From NCBI GenBank assembly GCA_964421815.1, contig CAYQYT010000007.1, positions 71,318 through 135,317 on the forward strand: 64,000 bases of DNA, written 5' to 3'. A program made the position numbers and the translations under genes. This DNA comes from DTU089 sp964421815 (lineage in GTDB: Bacteria; Bacillota; Clostridia; Oscillospirales; Acutalibacteraceae). Under the pieces are notes generated by a model. It did no database searches and was not told where the DNA came from. It saw only the letters and a program-made list of their open reading frames with translations. Shown here piece by piece: positions 35,819-44,081 of this stretch. Numbering within the stretch: the stretch's first letter is position 1; the number at the start of each line of letters is the position of its first letter.

Positions 35819-37284
35819 TTGTCAACCTCCTGAAGAATTATATAGGCCACCGTGGCAAGGGAAAGTGCCTCACAATAGTCCGCGGTTACGGCAAATTTGC
35901 CGTTTTTAAGCCTGTTAAGTATATTTTCAATTCGTTTCTTTCCCTGTGAAATTGCCGCTTCATCGGGAATTACAAAATATGCTCTTTGCATTATGTCGCG
36001 AATTTCGGTTCTTGTTCCTTTGGGAAGAGGTGCGCCTGTTCTGTCGGATTCTTTTTCCTCGGGAACGGACAGTTTATAGAAACCTGCCCTTATGCAGCGG
36101 GTTATGTCCTCCGCCGCTTTTCTGCCGAAAACAAGGGCTTCCAAAAGGGAATTGCTTGCAAGACGGTTTTTTCCGTGAACACCCGTACAGGAACACTCTC
36201 CCGCGGCATAGAGCCTGGGCAATGTAGTTCTTGCGTTAAGGTCAACCTCAATACCGCCCATAAGATAGTGCTGGCAGGGAAAAACAGGTATCAGGTCCTT
36301 GGAAATGTCCACACCCTGACTCAAACAACCGGCATAAATACCCGGGAAACGATTTTTGAGATATTCCTCTCCTTTGTAGCGAATATCAAGATAAAAATTA
36401 TTGTTGCCCAGTCTTCTTGACTCCATAATAATCGAACGGGAAACAACATCCCTGGGTGCAAGTTCAAGACGGCTGTCATACCTGTCCATAAAACGCTCTT
36501 TGTTGCCGTTGAGCAGATATGCACCCTCGCCTCTTACAGCCTCACTTATTAAAAACTGCTCTCTGTTTTCCCCGTTAAATGCAGTGGGGTGGAATTGCAC
36601 GTAACTTAAATTTTTTATGGACGCGCCCATTTCGTAGGCAAGCCGTATTCCGTCACCGGTGGCAACGGAGGGGTTGGTGGTGTATTTATAAACTCTGCCT
36701 ATTCCCCCGGAGGCTAAAAGGCAAAAATCCGCATAGACGGTTTTGAAATCGTTACCCCTCATTACCTCAATCTTAAAACCGTTTTTTATACGGCTCATGG
36801 AGGTGACCATAGTTTCATCGCAAACAGTTACATTTGGGAGTTTTTCCACGGCAAGCATAAGTTTATCCACCATTTCCTTGCCGGAGGTGTCCTTGTGGTG
36901 GACAATTCTTCTTCTGCAATGTCCTCCCTCAAGGGTCTTTATAAGTTCACCCTTTTCATCCCGGTCATATTCCACACCGTAGTCGATTGTTTTAAGAACA
37001 TCCCCGGGACCCTCTTTAACAAGTTGGGTTACCGCGTCAATGTCATTGGCTCTGCCTCCTGCAATCAGGGTGTCCTCAATATGCAAATCGTAACTGTCAT
37101 TTTCCAAATCAAGCACACAGGCAACTCCGCCCTGTGCCAAAGAACTGTTGGACTGATGACGTTCCTTTTTGGAAAGTATGAGCACATCAATGTCGGCAGG
37201 GAAGTTCAAAGCCCCGTAAAGTCCGGCAATACCGCTGCCCACAATAACCACGCTATACTGTTTTTTTATTTCGGAAAGATTCAT
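35815..37284 (-). CDS. nadB: L-aspartate oxidase
   Basis: Flavoprotein that oxidises L-aspartate to iminoaspartate, first step of NAD synthesis. The ~489-residue product has the FAD-binding VVIVGSGIAGLYGALN, HQSNSSLAQGGVACVL, GGHCRRRIVHHKDTSGKE, VQFHPTAF, PCQHYLMGGIEVDLNARTTL and LYAAGECSCTGVHGKNRLAS. The C-terminal helical domain is shorter than in enterobacteria. The ATG at 37284 is preferred to an in-frame TTG inside nadA at 37302; it follows the nadA stop by 4 bases. Confidence 0.96.
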   Translation of the reverse strand: MNLSEIKKQYSVVIVGSGIAGLYGALNFPADIDVLILSKKERHQSNSSLAQGGVACVLDLENDSYDLHIEDTLIAGGRANDIDAVTQLVKEGPGDVLKTIDYGVEYDRDEKGELIKTLEGGHCRRRIVHHKDTSGKEMVDKLMLAVEKLPNVTVCDETMVTSMSRIKNGFKIEVMRGNDFKTVYADFCLLASGGIGRVYKYTTNPSVATGDGIRLAYEMGASIKNLSYVQFHPTAFNGENREQFLISEAVRGEGAYLLNGNKERFMDRYDSRLELAPRDVVSRSIIMESRRLGNNNFYLDIRYKGEEYLKNRFPGIYAGCLSQGVDISKDLIPVFPCQHYLMGGIEVDLNARTTLPRLYAAGECSCTGVHGKNRLASNSLLEALVFGRKAAEDITRCIRAGFYKLSVPEEKESDRTGAPLPKGTRTEIRDIMQRAYFVIPDEAAISQGKKRIENILNRLKNGKFAVTADYCEALSLATVAYIILQEVDK

Positions 37285-37288
37285 TTTC

Positions 37289-38206
37289 TTACCCCAACTC
37301 AAGCATACGGTTTATGCTTTTACGTGCTTTTTTTCGTAAATTTTCTTCTAATTCTACTTTTTCTCCGCCCTCTCCGATTATGGCTTTATAAACATCTTCA
37401 AGAGAGGTCTTTTTCATGTCTTCACAACAGAGTTTTTCGGGAGCCAACTGTATGAATCTTTCGCCCTTTTCCTCGTTAATAGCAAGGTAATCAACAACAC
37501 CCCGCTCAGTTCCGATAATAACCTTTCCCTTTTGGGCTTTTGCGTAATTTATAATCTCGCTTGTTGCGCCCACCATATCCGCAAGTTCAACAACCTCTTT
37601 GGGTGATTCGGGATGAACCGCAAAAACAGCGTCGGGATGCTCTGCCTTGCATTTTAAAACATCCTCTTTTGTAAGGGATGCGTGAACGGGACAATAGCCG
37701 TCCCAGAAAATGAATTTCTTTTCGGGTACGCTTTTCTGAACAAAAGAGCCCAGGTGCTGATCGGGAATGAAAAGAATTTTATCAGCATCAAGTTTTTTTA
37801 CAATTTTTATTGCGGAGGAACTTGTGACACAAACATCGCACTCCGCTTTAAGTGCGGCAGTTGTATTGATATATGCCACCACTTCCGTGTCGGGATTTTC
37901 CTCTTTGAATTTTCTCACTCTTTCGGGGGAAATCTGTTCAGCCATGGGGCAGGTAGCCGTGGCAACGGGGAGGATTGTTTCCGTTTGAGGAGAAAGAATT
38001 TTTACACTTTCCGCCATAAAACGAACTCCGCACATTACAACCCTTTTGGCTTTAAGTTCTGCGGCTTTCTTACTCAGAAAGAAACTGTCGCCGGTGACAT
38101 CCGCAATATCAATAATATCGGGGTCCTGGTACGTGTGGGCAAGAACAACCGTATCGGTTGCCTTTTTCGCTTCAATTATTTTATTTTTTAACTCCTGCGT
38201 GTTCAT
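37289..38206 (-). CDS. nadA: Quinolinate synthase
   Basis: Iron-sulfur enzyme that condenses iminoaspartate with dihydroxyacetone phosphate to quinolinate. The 305 residues contain VLAHTYQDPDIIDIAD, VVMCGVRFMAESVKIL (first cluster Cys), CDVCVTSSSA (second Cys region), IPDQHLG, VHPESPKEV and a C-terminal LCCEDM (third Cys). GAGGTGA precedes the ATG at 38206. First gene of nadA-nadB-nadC. Confidence 0.97.
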   Translation of the reverse strand: MNTQELKNKIIEAKKATDTVVLAHTYQDPDIIDIADVTGDSFFLSKKAAELKAKRVVMCGVRFMAESVKILSPQTETILPVATATCPMAEQISPERVRKFKEENPDTEVVAYINTTAALKAECDVCVTSSSAIKIVKKLDADKILFIPDQHLGSFVQKSVPEKKFIFWDGYCPVHASLTKEDVLKCKAEHPDAVFAVHPESPKEVVELADMVGATSEIINYAKAQKGKVIIGTERGVVDYLAINEEKGERFIQLAPEKLCCEDMKKTSLEDVYKAIIGEGGEKVELEENLRKKARKSINRMLELG

Positions 38207-38249
38207 TAAAAATCACCTCAGTAGAATAACATTAAATTATGTCATTTTA

Positions 38250-38277
38250 ATTATACCACTATTTTGCCACTTGGCAA
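38250..38277 (-). promoter_or_regulatory. nadABC promoter with a palindrome over the -35
   Basis: Minus strand TTGCCA, 16 bases, TATAAT, about 44 bases before nadA. The -35 is half of an inverted repeat TTGCCA-N2-TGGCAA (38264-38277), a possible site for a niacin/NAD-responsive repressor. No regulator gene is adjacent. Confidence 0.6.
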
Positions 38278-38349
38278 TATAAAAAATTCCCAAAAAATCC
38301 GATACTTTTATACCGTTTTCGGTTATAACACAGAACATTATATTTTTAG

Positions 38350-38378
38350 TTGAAAAAGAAATAAATTTAGGTTATTAT
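38350..38378 (+). promoter_or_regulatory. Promoter of glyA
   Basis: TTGAAA, 17 bases, TATTAT, 40 bases before the GTG start of glyA. Confidence 0.7.
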
Positions 38379-38418
38379 AAAGTGAATTAAATTACATTGT
38401 TTAAGGAGATTAGCCCCT

Positions 38419-39675
38419 GTGAACAGTTATCTTGAAAAAAATTTTGATTCTTTAAAAAATGCGGACAACGAACTTTTTGAGGCTTTTGAAAAAGAGCGGG
38501 TTCGTCAAAGCGAAAACATTGAACTCATTGCAAGTGAGAACTACGCTTCCCCCGCTGTTATGGCGGCAAGCGGAAGTATTTTCACCAACAAGTACGCAGA
38601 GGGTTACCCCTCCCGCAGATATTACGGCGGTTGCGAATACGTGGATATTGCAGAGGAACTTGCCATAGAAAGACTGAAAAAACTTTTCGGTTGTGAATAT
38701 GCAAATGTCCAGCCCCATTCAGGTTCCCAGGCAAACTTCGCCGTTTATTTCGCTCTCCTCAATCCCGGTGACACGGTTCTCGGTATGAGCCTTGCGGACG
38801 GCGGACACCTTACCCACGGTTCTCCCGTAAACGTAAGCGGATCATATTTTAATTTTGAGAGTTACGGAGTTGACGAAAAGGGATTTCTTGATTACGATGC
38901 CCTTGAAAAGAAAGCAAAGGAATGTAAACCCAAACTCATTGTAGCCGGTGCTTCCGCTTACCCGAGAACTATCGATTTCAAAAGAATACGTGAAATTGCG
39001 GACTCCGTGGGCGCTCTGTTTATGGTAGATATGGCACATATTGCAGGGCTTGTCGCCTCGGATATGCACCCCTCCCCCATACCCTATGCTCACGTTGTAA
39101 CATCCACAACCCACAAAACCCTCCGCGGTCCCAGGGGCGGTATAATCCTTACAAATGACGAGGAAATCGCAAAGAAAGTTAACAAGGCTGTTTTCCCCGG
39201 TATTCAGGGCGGTCCCCTCATGCACATTATCGCCGCAAAAGCAATCTGTTTCGGAGAAGCACTCAAGCCGGAGTTCAAGGAATACGGAAAAAGAATTATT
39301 ACCAACTGCAAAGCCCTTGAAAACGCACTGTGCGCCCGGGGTGTAAATATGGTTTCCGGTGGTTCCGACAACCACCTGCTGTTACTTGACTTGCGTAACC
39401 TGGGTATTACCGGCAAGGAACTTGAACATCGACTTGACGAAGTTCATATAACAGTTAATAAAAATGCCATTCCCAATGACCCGGAAAAGCCATTTGTTAC
39501 AAGCGGTATTCGTATCGGCACCGCCGCAGTTTCATCAAGAGGATTTGAAGCACAGGATATGGTAGATATTGCAGAATACATTAAACTTGCGGCGACGGAT
39601 TTTGAAAACAGCAAGGAATATATAATAGAAAATGTTGCAAGAATCTGTCATAGATACCCCTTGTATAAGGATTAA
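38419..39675 (+). CDS. glyA: Serine hydroxymethyltransferase
   Basis: PLP enzyme interconverting serine and glycine with transfer of a one-carbon unit to tetrahydrofolate. The 418 residues have IELIASENYASPAVM, NKYAEGYPSRRYYGGCEYVD, NVQPHSGSQANFAVY, VTSTTHKTLRGPRGG (PLP Lys) and SGIRIGTAAVSSRG. The start is GTG at 38419 with AAGGAG about 10 bases upstream. It stands alone, divergent from nadA. Confidence 0.97.
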   Translation: MNSYLEKNFDSLKNADNELFEAFEKERVRQSENIELIASENYASPAVMAASGSIFTNKYAEGYPSRRYYGGCEYVDIAEELAIERLKKLFGCEYANVQPHSGSQANFAVYFALLNPGDTVLGMSLADGGHLTHGSPVNVSGSYFNFESYGVDEKGFLDYDALEKKAKECKPKLIVAGASAYPRTIDFKRIREIADSVGALFMVDMAHIAGLVASDMHPSPIPYAHVVTSTTHKTLRGPRGGIILTNDEEIAKKVNKAVFPGIQGGPLMHIIAAKAICFGEALKPEFKEYGKRIITNCKALENALCARGVNMVSGGSDNHLLLLDLRNLGITGKELEHRLDEVHITVNKNAIPNDPEKPFVTSGIRIGTAAVSSRGFEAQDMVDIAEYIKLAATDFENSKEYIIENVARICHRYPLYKD

Positions 39676-39696
39676 CAAAAGAGTAAATCAGAACAT

Positions 39697-39743
39697 AAAA
39701 ATCCGAGATTCACAAAATCATGTGAATCTCGGATGATTTTTAT
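39697..39743 (+). terminator. Bidirectional terminator between glyA and the acyl-CoA synthetase gene
   Basis: A 13-14-bp stem (ATCCGAGATTCACA with TGTGAATCTCGGAT) has A-rich sequence on the left and TTTTTATT on the right; both convergent genes end here. Confidence 0.88.
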
Positions 39744-41506
39744 TCAACTGTTACTGTTTCTTTTTCTTCCGTTGCCTCTGCATTTTCCTTGTCCTTTTTC
39801 TTTTCAAACATACGGTAATTGATTTTACCGATTTTTGTTGTGGGCAACGCGTCGGCGAACTCAATTTCCTTAAACTGTGCATTTTTTGCAATGTTCTTTT
39901 TGCAGAAATCTTTAATTTCCTTTTCAATTTCCGCCGTGCGTTGAACACCGTTTTTCAGAACAATAACCGCCTTGGGTGCTTCCTCGCGAACCTTGTCCTT
40001 AATGCCAACCACAACGCTTGAGGCAACATATTTACACTTGTTGAGGATGTTTTCAAGTTCCGTGGGGTAAATATTATAGCCGTTGGAAATAATCATTCGT
40101 TTAAGACGGGATGTGAAATGCAGAACACCGTTTTCAAGATAGCCCAAGTCACCCGTGTGCAGCCATTGTGTGCCGTCCCCGTGGGTTCTTATGGCATTGT
40201 CGGTTTCTTCATTATCATTTACATATCCCAACATTACGGTGGGGCCGTTAACACAGATTTCACCGATTTCTCCATCGGGGAGTTTTTCGTTTGTATCGGG
40301 ATCGCAGACTCTTATTTGTGTATCCGGATTGGGAATACCGATATTGTCGATGTCCTCGGCACCGTAAGCGGTGGCAGTAAAGAAAGCGGTTGCCTCGGAA
40401 AGACCGTAGCCTATTCTTATATGCGCTTTTGACCCGCAGGAACGGAAATAATCAATAACCTTTGCACGAAGGTCGTCGCTGAGATAATCACCGCCGCTGA
40501 GAATAACTTTGACACTCTTAAAACTGTCGGGACCCAGGTTATTGTTATTGGTAATTGCCTTGAGCATTGTGGGAACGGCGGGAAGAATTGTGGGCTTTTT
40601 CTTCTTTATTGTTTCGTTGAGTTTTTTAACATCAATCTTGGGAATAAGTATGCACTTCATACCAAGGCACAGGGGGGCATGAACCGAAACGCAAAGACCG
40701 AAACCGTGGAAAATCGGAAGTGCCGACAGCATGGAGGCACCCGGTTTTGCTTCGGGACAGACGGCGATACACTGTATTGCAAGGGCATTGAAACAAAGGT
40801 TTGAGAGAACTATACCCTTTGATTTTCCCGTTGTTCCTCCGCTGTAAATAAGCACGGCCGCGTCATTTTTGTTTTTCTTGACAGAGGGGGCAATAGTGCC
40901 CATACCGGAAACAAATTTCTTCCAGGTTATTGCGTCATTTCCGTATTTTAACTGTTTTCTGCTTTTTATATTGTAAAGAGTTTTTAAAACTGTGGGCATA
41001 CTGTTGCTGACTTCACACACAACAATATTCTGAACGCAAGCGGCACTGACAGTATTATAGGAAGCGTCCGTTGTAAAAATCAGACTTGAATCCGTAAGAG
41101 AAACCGCATTTCTGATTTCATTTGCATCACTTAAAGGATGAATAACATTTGCAACCGCACCGATTTTGTTAATGGCATAAATAAGGAAAATCGACTCGGG
41201 TATATTGGGCATACATACCGTAACGCTTTCGTCCTCAACAACACCCATTTTTTTCAAAGCATTTGCAACGATATTTATATTTTCATCAAGTGCTTCAAAA
41301 GTGTAAACCGTGTCAAAATACTCCAATGCGGGTGCATCGGGCTGCTTTTCAACCATTTCCTTGAGAAGTTCATAAATTGACCCCTCGCGGTAACACATGT
41401 GTTCCGGCATATTGCCGTAATGTTTAAGCCAGGTTTTTTCTTCCGCAGGCACCTCTATCAAAGATATGGCTTCCATAGTGGAAAAATAATTACATTTTGT
41501 GCCCAT
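39740..41506 (-). CDS. AMP-dependent synthetase/ligase (long-chain acyl-CoA synthetase-like)
   Basis: ANL-superfamily adenylating enzyme, ~588 residues. It carries LIYSGGTTGKSKGIVLSN (phosphate loop), GYGLSEATAF, the hinge motif HTGDLGYLENGVLHFTSRLKRMI and a C-terminal catalytic Lys in PTTKIGKINYRMFE. These fit acyl-CoA synthetases acting on fatty or related acids; the exact acid is unknown. The ATG at 41506 has GAGG 6 bases upstream; in-frame codons further up lack a site. A Lys/Glu-rich tail (~570-588) is extra. It is monocistronic, and the 404-base gap upstream holds only A/T-rich sequence and the tRNA promoter. Confidence 0.9.
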   Translation of the reverse strand: MGTKCNYFSTMEAISLIEVPAEEKTWLKHYGNMPEHMCYREGSIYELLKEMVEKQPDAPALEYFDTVYTFEALDENINIVANALKKMGVVEDESVTVCMPNIPESIFLIYAINKIGAVANVIHPLSDANEIRNAVSLTDSSLIFTTDASYNTVSAACVQNIVVCEVSNSMPTVLKTLYNIKSRKQLKYGNDAITWKKFVSGMGTIAPSVKKNKNDAAVLIYSGGTTGKSKGIVLSNLCFNALAIQCIAVCPEAKPGASMLSALPIFHGFGLCVSVHAPLCLGMKCILIPKIDVKKLNETIKKKKPTILPAVPTMLKAITNNNNLGPDSFKSVKVILSGGDYLSDDLRAKVIDYFRSCGSKAHIRIGYGLSEATAFFTATAYGAEDIDNIGIPNPDTQIRVCDPDTNEKLPDGEIGEICVNGPTVMLGYVNDNEETDNAIRTHGDGTQWLHTGDLGYLENGVLHFTSRLKRMIISNGYNIYPTELENILNKCKYVASSVVVGIKDKVREEAPKAVIVLKNGVQRTAEIEKEIKDFCKKNIAKNAQFKEIEFADALPTTKIGKINYRMFEKKKDKENAEATEEKETVTVE

Positions 41507-41796
41507 TGGCAACCTCTTTCTGTTCCCTTTCGGGAAAAATTTTATTAAAAATGACGGCATATAACTTCAATATTCGGAATAAGGATTCGCACCATTCACC
41601 ATTTTGATAATATAGATTTTTTTCGACAAAGTCAAGGAAATCTGTAAAAAAACTCGGCTTTCCAAAAACATTAAACACTTGTTTAATTAAATGTTGGATT
41701 TTTACACTAACTTTTGAATATACTGTTAGGGTATGTTTCCTTTAACGAACAGTAAAAAGCAAAATACTCAAAATGTAAAAAACAAAACCCGTATTA

Positions 41797-41825
41797 TTGA
41801 CACCGAAAAATTTATATGTTAGAAT
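41797..41825 (+). promoter_or_regulatory. Promoter of the tRNA-Leu gene
   Basis: TTGACA, 17 bases, TAGAAT, 85 bases before the tRNA. The rest of the gap 41507-41910 shows no other structure. Confidence 0.65.
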
Positions 41826-41910
41826 ATGCCTTGCGTAAAAAGTAAAGAATAGGTTTGAAATACACTCCAATTACTTCTTACCTTTTCACTCTTACTTCTT
41901 ACCTCAACAC

Positions 41911-41997
41911 GCAGGGGTGGCGGAATTGGCAGACGCGTTAGATTCAGGTTCTAATGAATGCAAGTTCATGTGGGTTCAAGTCCCATCCTCTGCACCA
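41911..41997 (+). tRNA. tRNA-Leu (anticodon CAG)
   Basis: An 87-base class II tRNA. The acceptor stem is GCAGGGG with CCTCTGC. The anticodon stem TTAGA/TCTAA encloses loop TTCAGGT (anticodon CAG, reads CUG). A long variable arm (TGAA..TTCA), T-arm GTGGG-TTCAAGT-CCCAT, discriminator A and an encoded CCA are all present. Confidence 0.97.
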
Positions 41998-42000
41998 AAG

Positions 42001-42040
42001 CAAAGAGTCCGTTCGTCAGAGCGGATTCTTTGTTTTTTAG
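42001..42040 (+). terminator. Terminator after tRNA-Leu
   Basis: AAAGAGTCCG and CGGATTCTTT form a stem with mismatches, followed by GTTTTTTAG. A close copy (AAAGAGTTCG..CGGATTCTTT) lies at 42439-42470 with the same TATAAA.. flank, so this segment is duplicated. Confidence 0.75.
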
Positions 42041-42123
42041 TATAAAGTTCGGGGGACTTGAACCCCCTCGGCGAAGCCGAACACAATCGGGTTTTCGCGT
42101 AGCGAATGATGGGCAGAGCCCAT

Positions 42124-42144
42124 CAAGTCCCATTCTCTGCACCA
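42124..42144 (+). repeat. Second copy of the tRNA-Leu 3' end (att-like)
   Basis: Twenty of 21 bases match the tRNA-Leu 3' end at 41977-41997, including CTCTGCACCA; a T replaces a C. No tRNA body precedes it. Such a copy is what integration at a tRNA 3' end leaves, but no integrase gene lies nearby. Confidence 0.8.
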
Positions 42145-42150
42145 GAAAAA

Positions 42151-42190
42151 GGGGATGTAAAAAAACGAAAGTTTTTTACATCCCCTTTTT
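42151..42190 (+). terminator. Hairpin terminator downstream of the tRNA 3'-end copy
   Basis: GGGGATGTAAAAAAAC and GTTTTTTACATCCCC around a GAAA loop, then TTTTTC. Near-copies end other units at 13237 and 57353. Confidence 0.8.
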
Positions 42191-42191
42191 C

Positions 42192-42365
42192 AATGAAATT
42201 CGTTCTTACAGAACGAGTGAAATATTACTGCGTAATGTGAAATACGCTTTGCGTATGAAATATGCCTGCGGCATATAAAGGAACGAATTTTATTTCACAT
42301 TCGGCGTTAGCCGAATATTTCATAATCCGTAAGGATTATTTCATATCGCGTCAGCGATATTTCAT
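42192..42365. repeat. Multi-hairpin element: seven short hairpins joined by TGAAAT/ATTTCA
   Basis: Seven small perfect hairpins follow one another: 42200-42216, 42224-42236, 42242-42256, 42260-42276, 42299-42316, 42322-42339 and 42343-42360. The first four (loops of 3-5 bases) are joined by (G)TGAAAT, the last three (4-base loops) by ATTTCA(C/T). AAATTCGTTC (42196-42205) can also pair with GAACGAATTT (42281-42290), enclosing the first group. It shows no coding potential. The whole 556-base stretch 41998-42553 contains only this element, the tRNA-end copy and terminators. Confidence 0.8.
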
Positions 42366-42486
42366 CAACTATATGTTCTTGTCGGTTCAAGTCCACATCA
42401 GATTTTTGCATCGGCATCTTTCTGCATCCCGACAAAACAAAGAGTTCGTTCATTAGAACGGATTCTTTATTTTTATGTATAAAACT

Positions 42487-42520
42487 TACGGGGTTGTGAC
42501 TGTTGTGTCACAACCCCGTA
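42487..42520 (-). terminator. Terminator of the ABC-LiaF-DUF4097 operon
   Basis: TACGGGGTTGTGAC and GTCACAACCCCGTA form a 14-bp stem; on the minus strand AGTTTTAT follows. It lies ~34 bases past the stop of the 42554 gene. Confidence 0.75.
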
Positions 42521-42553
42521 CTTGTATCATTTGCTTTTTAACTTTATTCGTCA

Positions 42554-43387
42554 TTAAGCGGCATTTTGAATTGTTTCGTCTGAAAATTCGATATTGATTT
42601 CTCCTACGCCGCCGTCGATATCAATATAGTTTTCCCCGGCGCCGTAAACGGAGTCGCCCCTCATGTTTTCGCCCTCAAGTTTGGCTTCGCCTATTCCTTT
42701 ATCTATCTTTATCTTGTAGTCCTCGCGGGTTCCCAAGAGGGTCAGATTAGTTTCGCCCACACCGTAGTCAAGACTGCTGTCCCCCTCTATTCTGCTTTTC
42801 AGATTAAGTGCGCCCACGCCCATGTCAAGTTCAAGGTTACGGAGCAAACCACCGTCAATTGTCAGTTCACCGGCACCGCCGTCAATATCTGCTCGGGAAT
42901 TTGCCGTCAGATTTTTAATTTTGACTTCACCCGCGCCCAGATTGAGTTTCAGAACATCTGCCGAAAGCGCATCCGCATCCACTTCAGCGGCACCTGTTTC
43001 TATTTCCACATCGTCAAAAACAAATCCTTCGGGAACCGAGAGAATTACCTTTACTCCCTCCGAACTAACCGATATGGGTTCCTTTGTTTCGTCAATACGA
43101 AGATTTCCGTTATCGGTGCTGACTGAAATATATTTGTGATTGCTTTCCACGGAGAATTTGTCCCCTGTTTTAATTTCTAACTTTGCGGCACTGAGGTCGA
43201 TGGAAAGTGAGGAAACCGTTTCCTTAATGTCATAGACCTGCATTTCCCCCACCGGATCTTTGTCCTTGTCGCTAAATATGAAAGACAGTCCTGCAAGTGC
43301 CGAGAAAATTCCGCCGATAATACTGACGCTTAAAAATATGGCAAAAGCCATGGCGATATATTTAATTGTTTTCTGAACGGATGTCAT
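42554..43387 (-). CDS. DUF4097-like beta-strand repeat membrane protein
   Basis: A 277-residue protein with one N-terminal membrane helix (~10-35) and a long repetitive beta region (~55-270), where short strands recur with patterns such as LDMGVGALNLKS, LDYGVGETNLTL and IDKGIGEAKLEG, typical of DUF4097/adhesin-like beta-helices in Firmicutes. It ends in an acidic, amphipathic tail. Its start overlaps the LiaF-like stop by 4 bases, so the two are coupled. Function is unknown; such proteins often accompany LiaF-type envelope stress systems. Confidence 0.78.
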   Translation of the reverse strand: MTSVQKTIKYIAMAFAIFLSVSIIGGIFSALAGLSFIFSDKDKDPVGEMQVYDIKETVSSLSIDLSAAKLEIKTGDKFSVESNHKYISVSTDNGNLRIDETKEPISVSSEGVKVILSVPEGFVFDDVEIETGAAEVDADALSADVLKLNLGAGEVKIKNLTANSRADIDGGAGELTIDGGLLRNLELDMGVGALNLKSRIEGDSSLDYGVGETNLTLLGTREDYKIKIDKGIGEAKLEGENMRGDSVYGAGENYIDIDGGVGEINIEFSDETIQNAA

Positions 43388-44067
43388 TTAATATCCACAC
43401 CTCCGAACATACATGTTGCGTTGATATATACTGTGGGTGCACCCTGGATGGGTGGGTGATGATTTTTGTCGGAAACTCCGCCGAAAATGGAGTTGGAGTT
43501 GATTTTAATATTAACATTATCGGGAACTAAAATATCAATTCCCCCGAAAATAGCCGTTGCGCTTATGGCACAATCGTTTTCTATAATGGCGTTTCTGATG
43601 TCGCATTTAAGACCGCCGAAAACCGCAGTAAGTTCCGCACCGTCGAACAATTCGCCGTCATAAATCAAATCCTGACCCGAAAATGTTGCACAACCGCTTC
43701 GTACATTGTTTCCGTTTTGTTTTGAGGTTTCAATCATCTTGTTTGCCTTGTCACCGAAAACTGCACCTAAAATCAGTTTCAAACCAATAAATACAATAAC
43801 AGCGGGAGCTGCGATTTTCCAAAGAATATCAAAGTCAATGACATTCTGACAGCAGAGCAAAAGGAAAACGCCTATAACACAACCGATTATGTTACCCGTT
43901 TTTTCTTTTGAATTGAAAATTCCTATGAAACAAGGAACTATTATAAAGAGTGTCCACCAACCGTCAAAGAAAATCTCTATGTCGGTAATGCCGAATGCTT
44001 TCAAGGCGAAGATTATACCTGCAATAATAAATACAACGCCCCATAAAATTTTACCTGTTTTTTTCAT
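43384..44067 (-). CDS. LiaF-like membrane protein
   Basis: A 227-residue protein with four N-terminal membrane helices (~5-105) and a C-terminal beta domain with the repeated motif FGG (TAVFGGLKCD, TAIFGGIDIL, NSIFGGVSD, CMFGGVDIK), the pattern of the LiaF C-terminal domain. LiaF inhibits the LiaRS envelope-stress system in bacilli; no LiaR or LiaS is in the window, so the link here is to the ABC transporter just upstream. AAGGAGG precedes the ATG at 44067. Confidence 0.85.
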   Translation of the reverse strand: MKKTGKILWGVVFIIAGIIFALKAFGITDIEIFFDGWWTLFIIVPCFIGIFNSKEKTGNIIGCVIGVFLLLCCQNVIDFDILWKIAAPAVIVFIGLKLILGAVFGDKANKMIETSKQNGNNVRSGCATFSGQDLIYDGELFDGAELTAVFGGLKCDIRNAIIENDCAISATAIFGGIDILVPDNVNIKINSNSIFGGVSDKNHHPPIQGAPTVYINATCMFGGVDIK

Positions 44068-44081
44068 TGTTATATTCCTCC

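Noticed and set aside
38207..38418. Riboswitch between nadA and glyA
   Set aside because: No glycine, THF or NAD riboswitch core could be made out. The gap holds two promoters and a palindrome that account for it.
41490..41678. 62-codon minus-strand frame upstream of the acyl-CoA synthetase
   Set aside because: It overlaps that gene's leader and start, has no ribosome site and lies in A/T-rich sequence.
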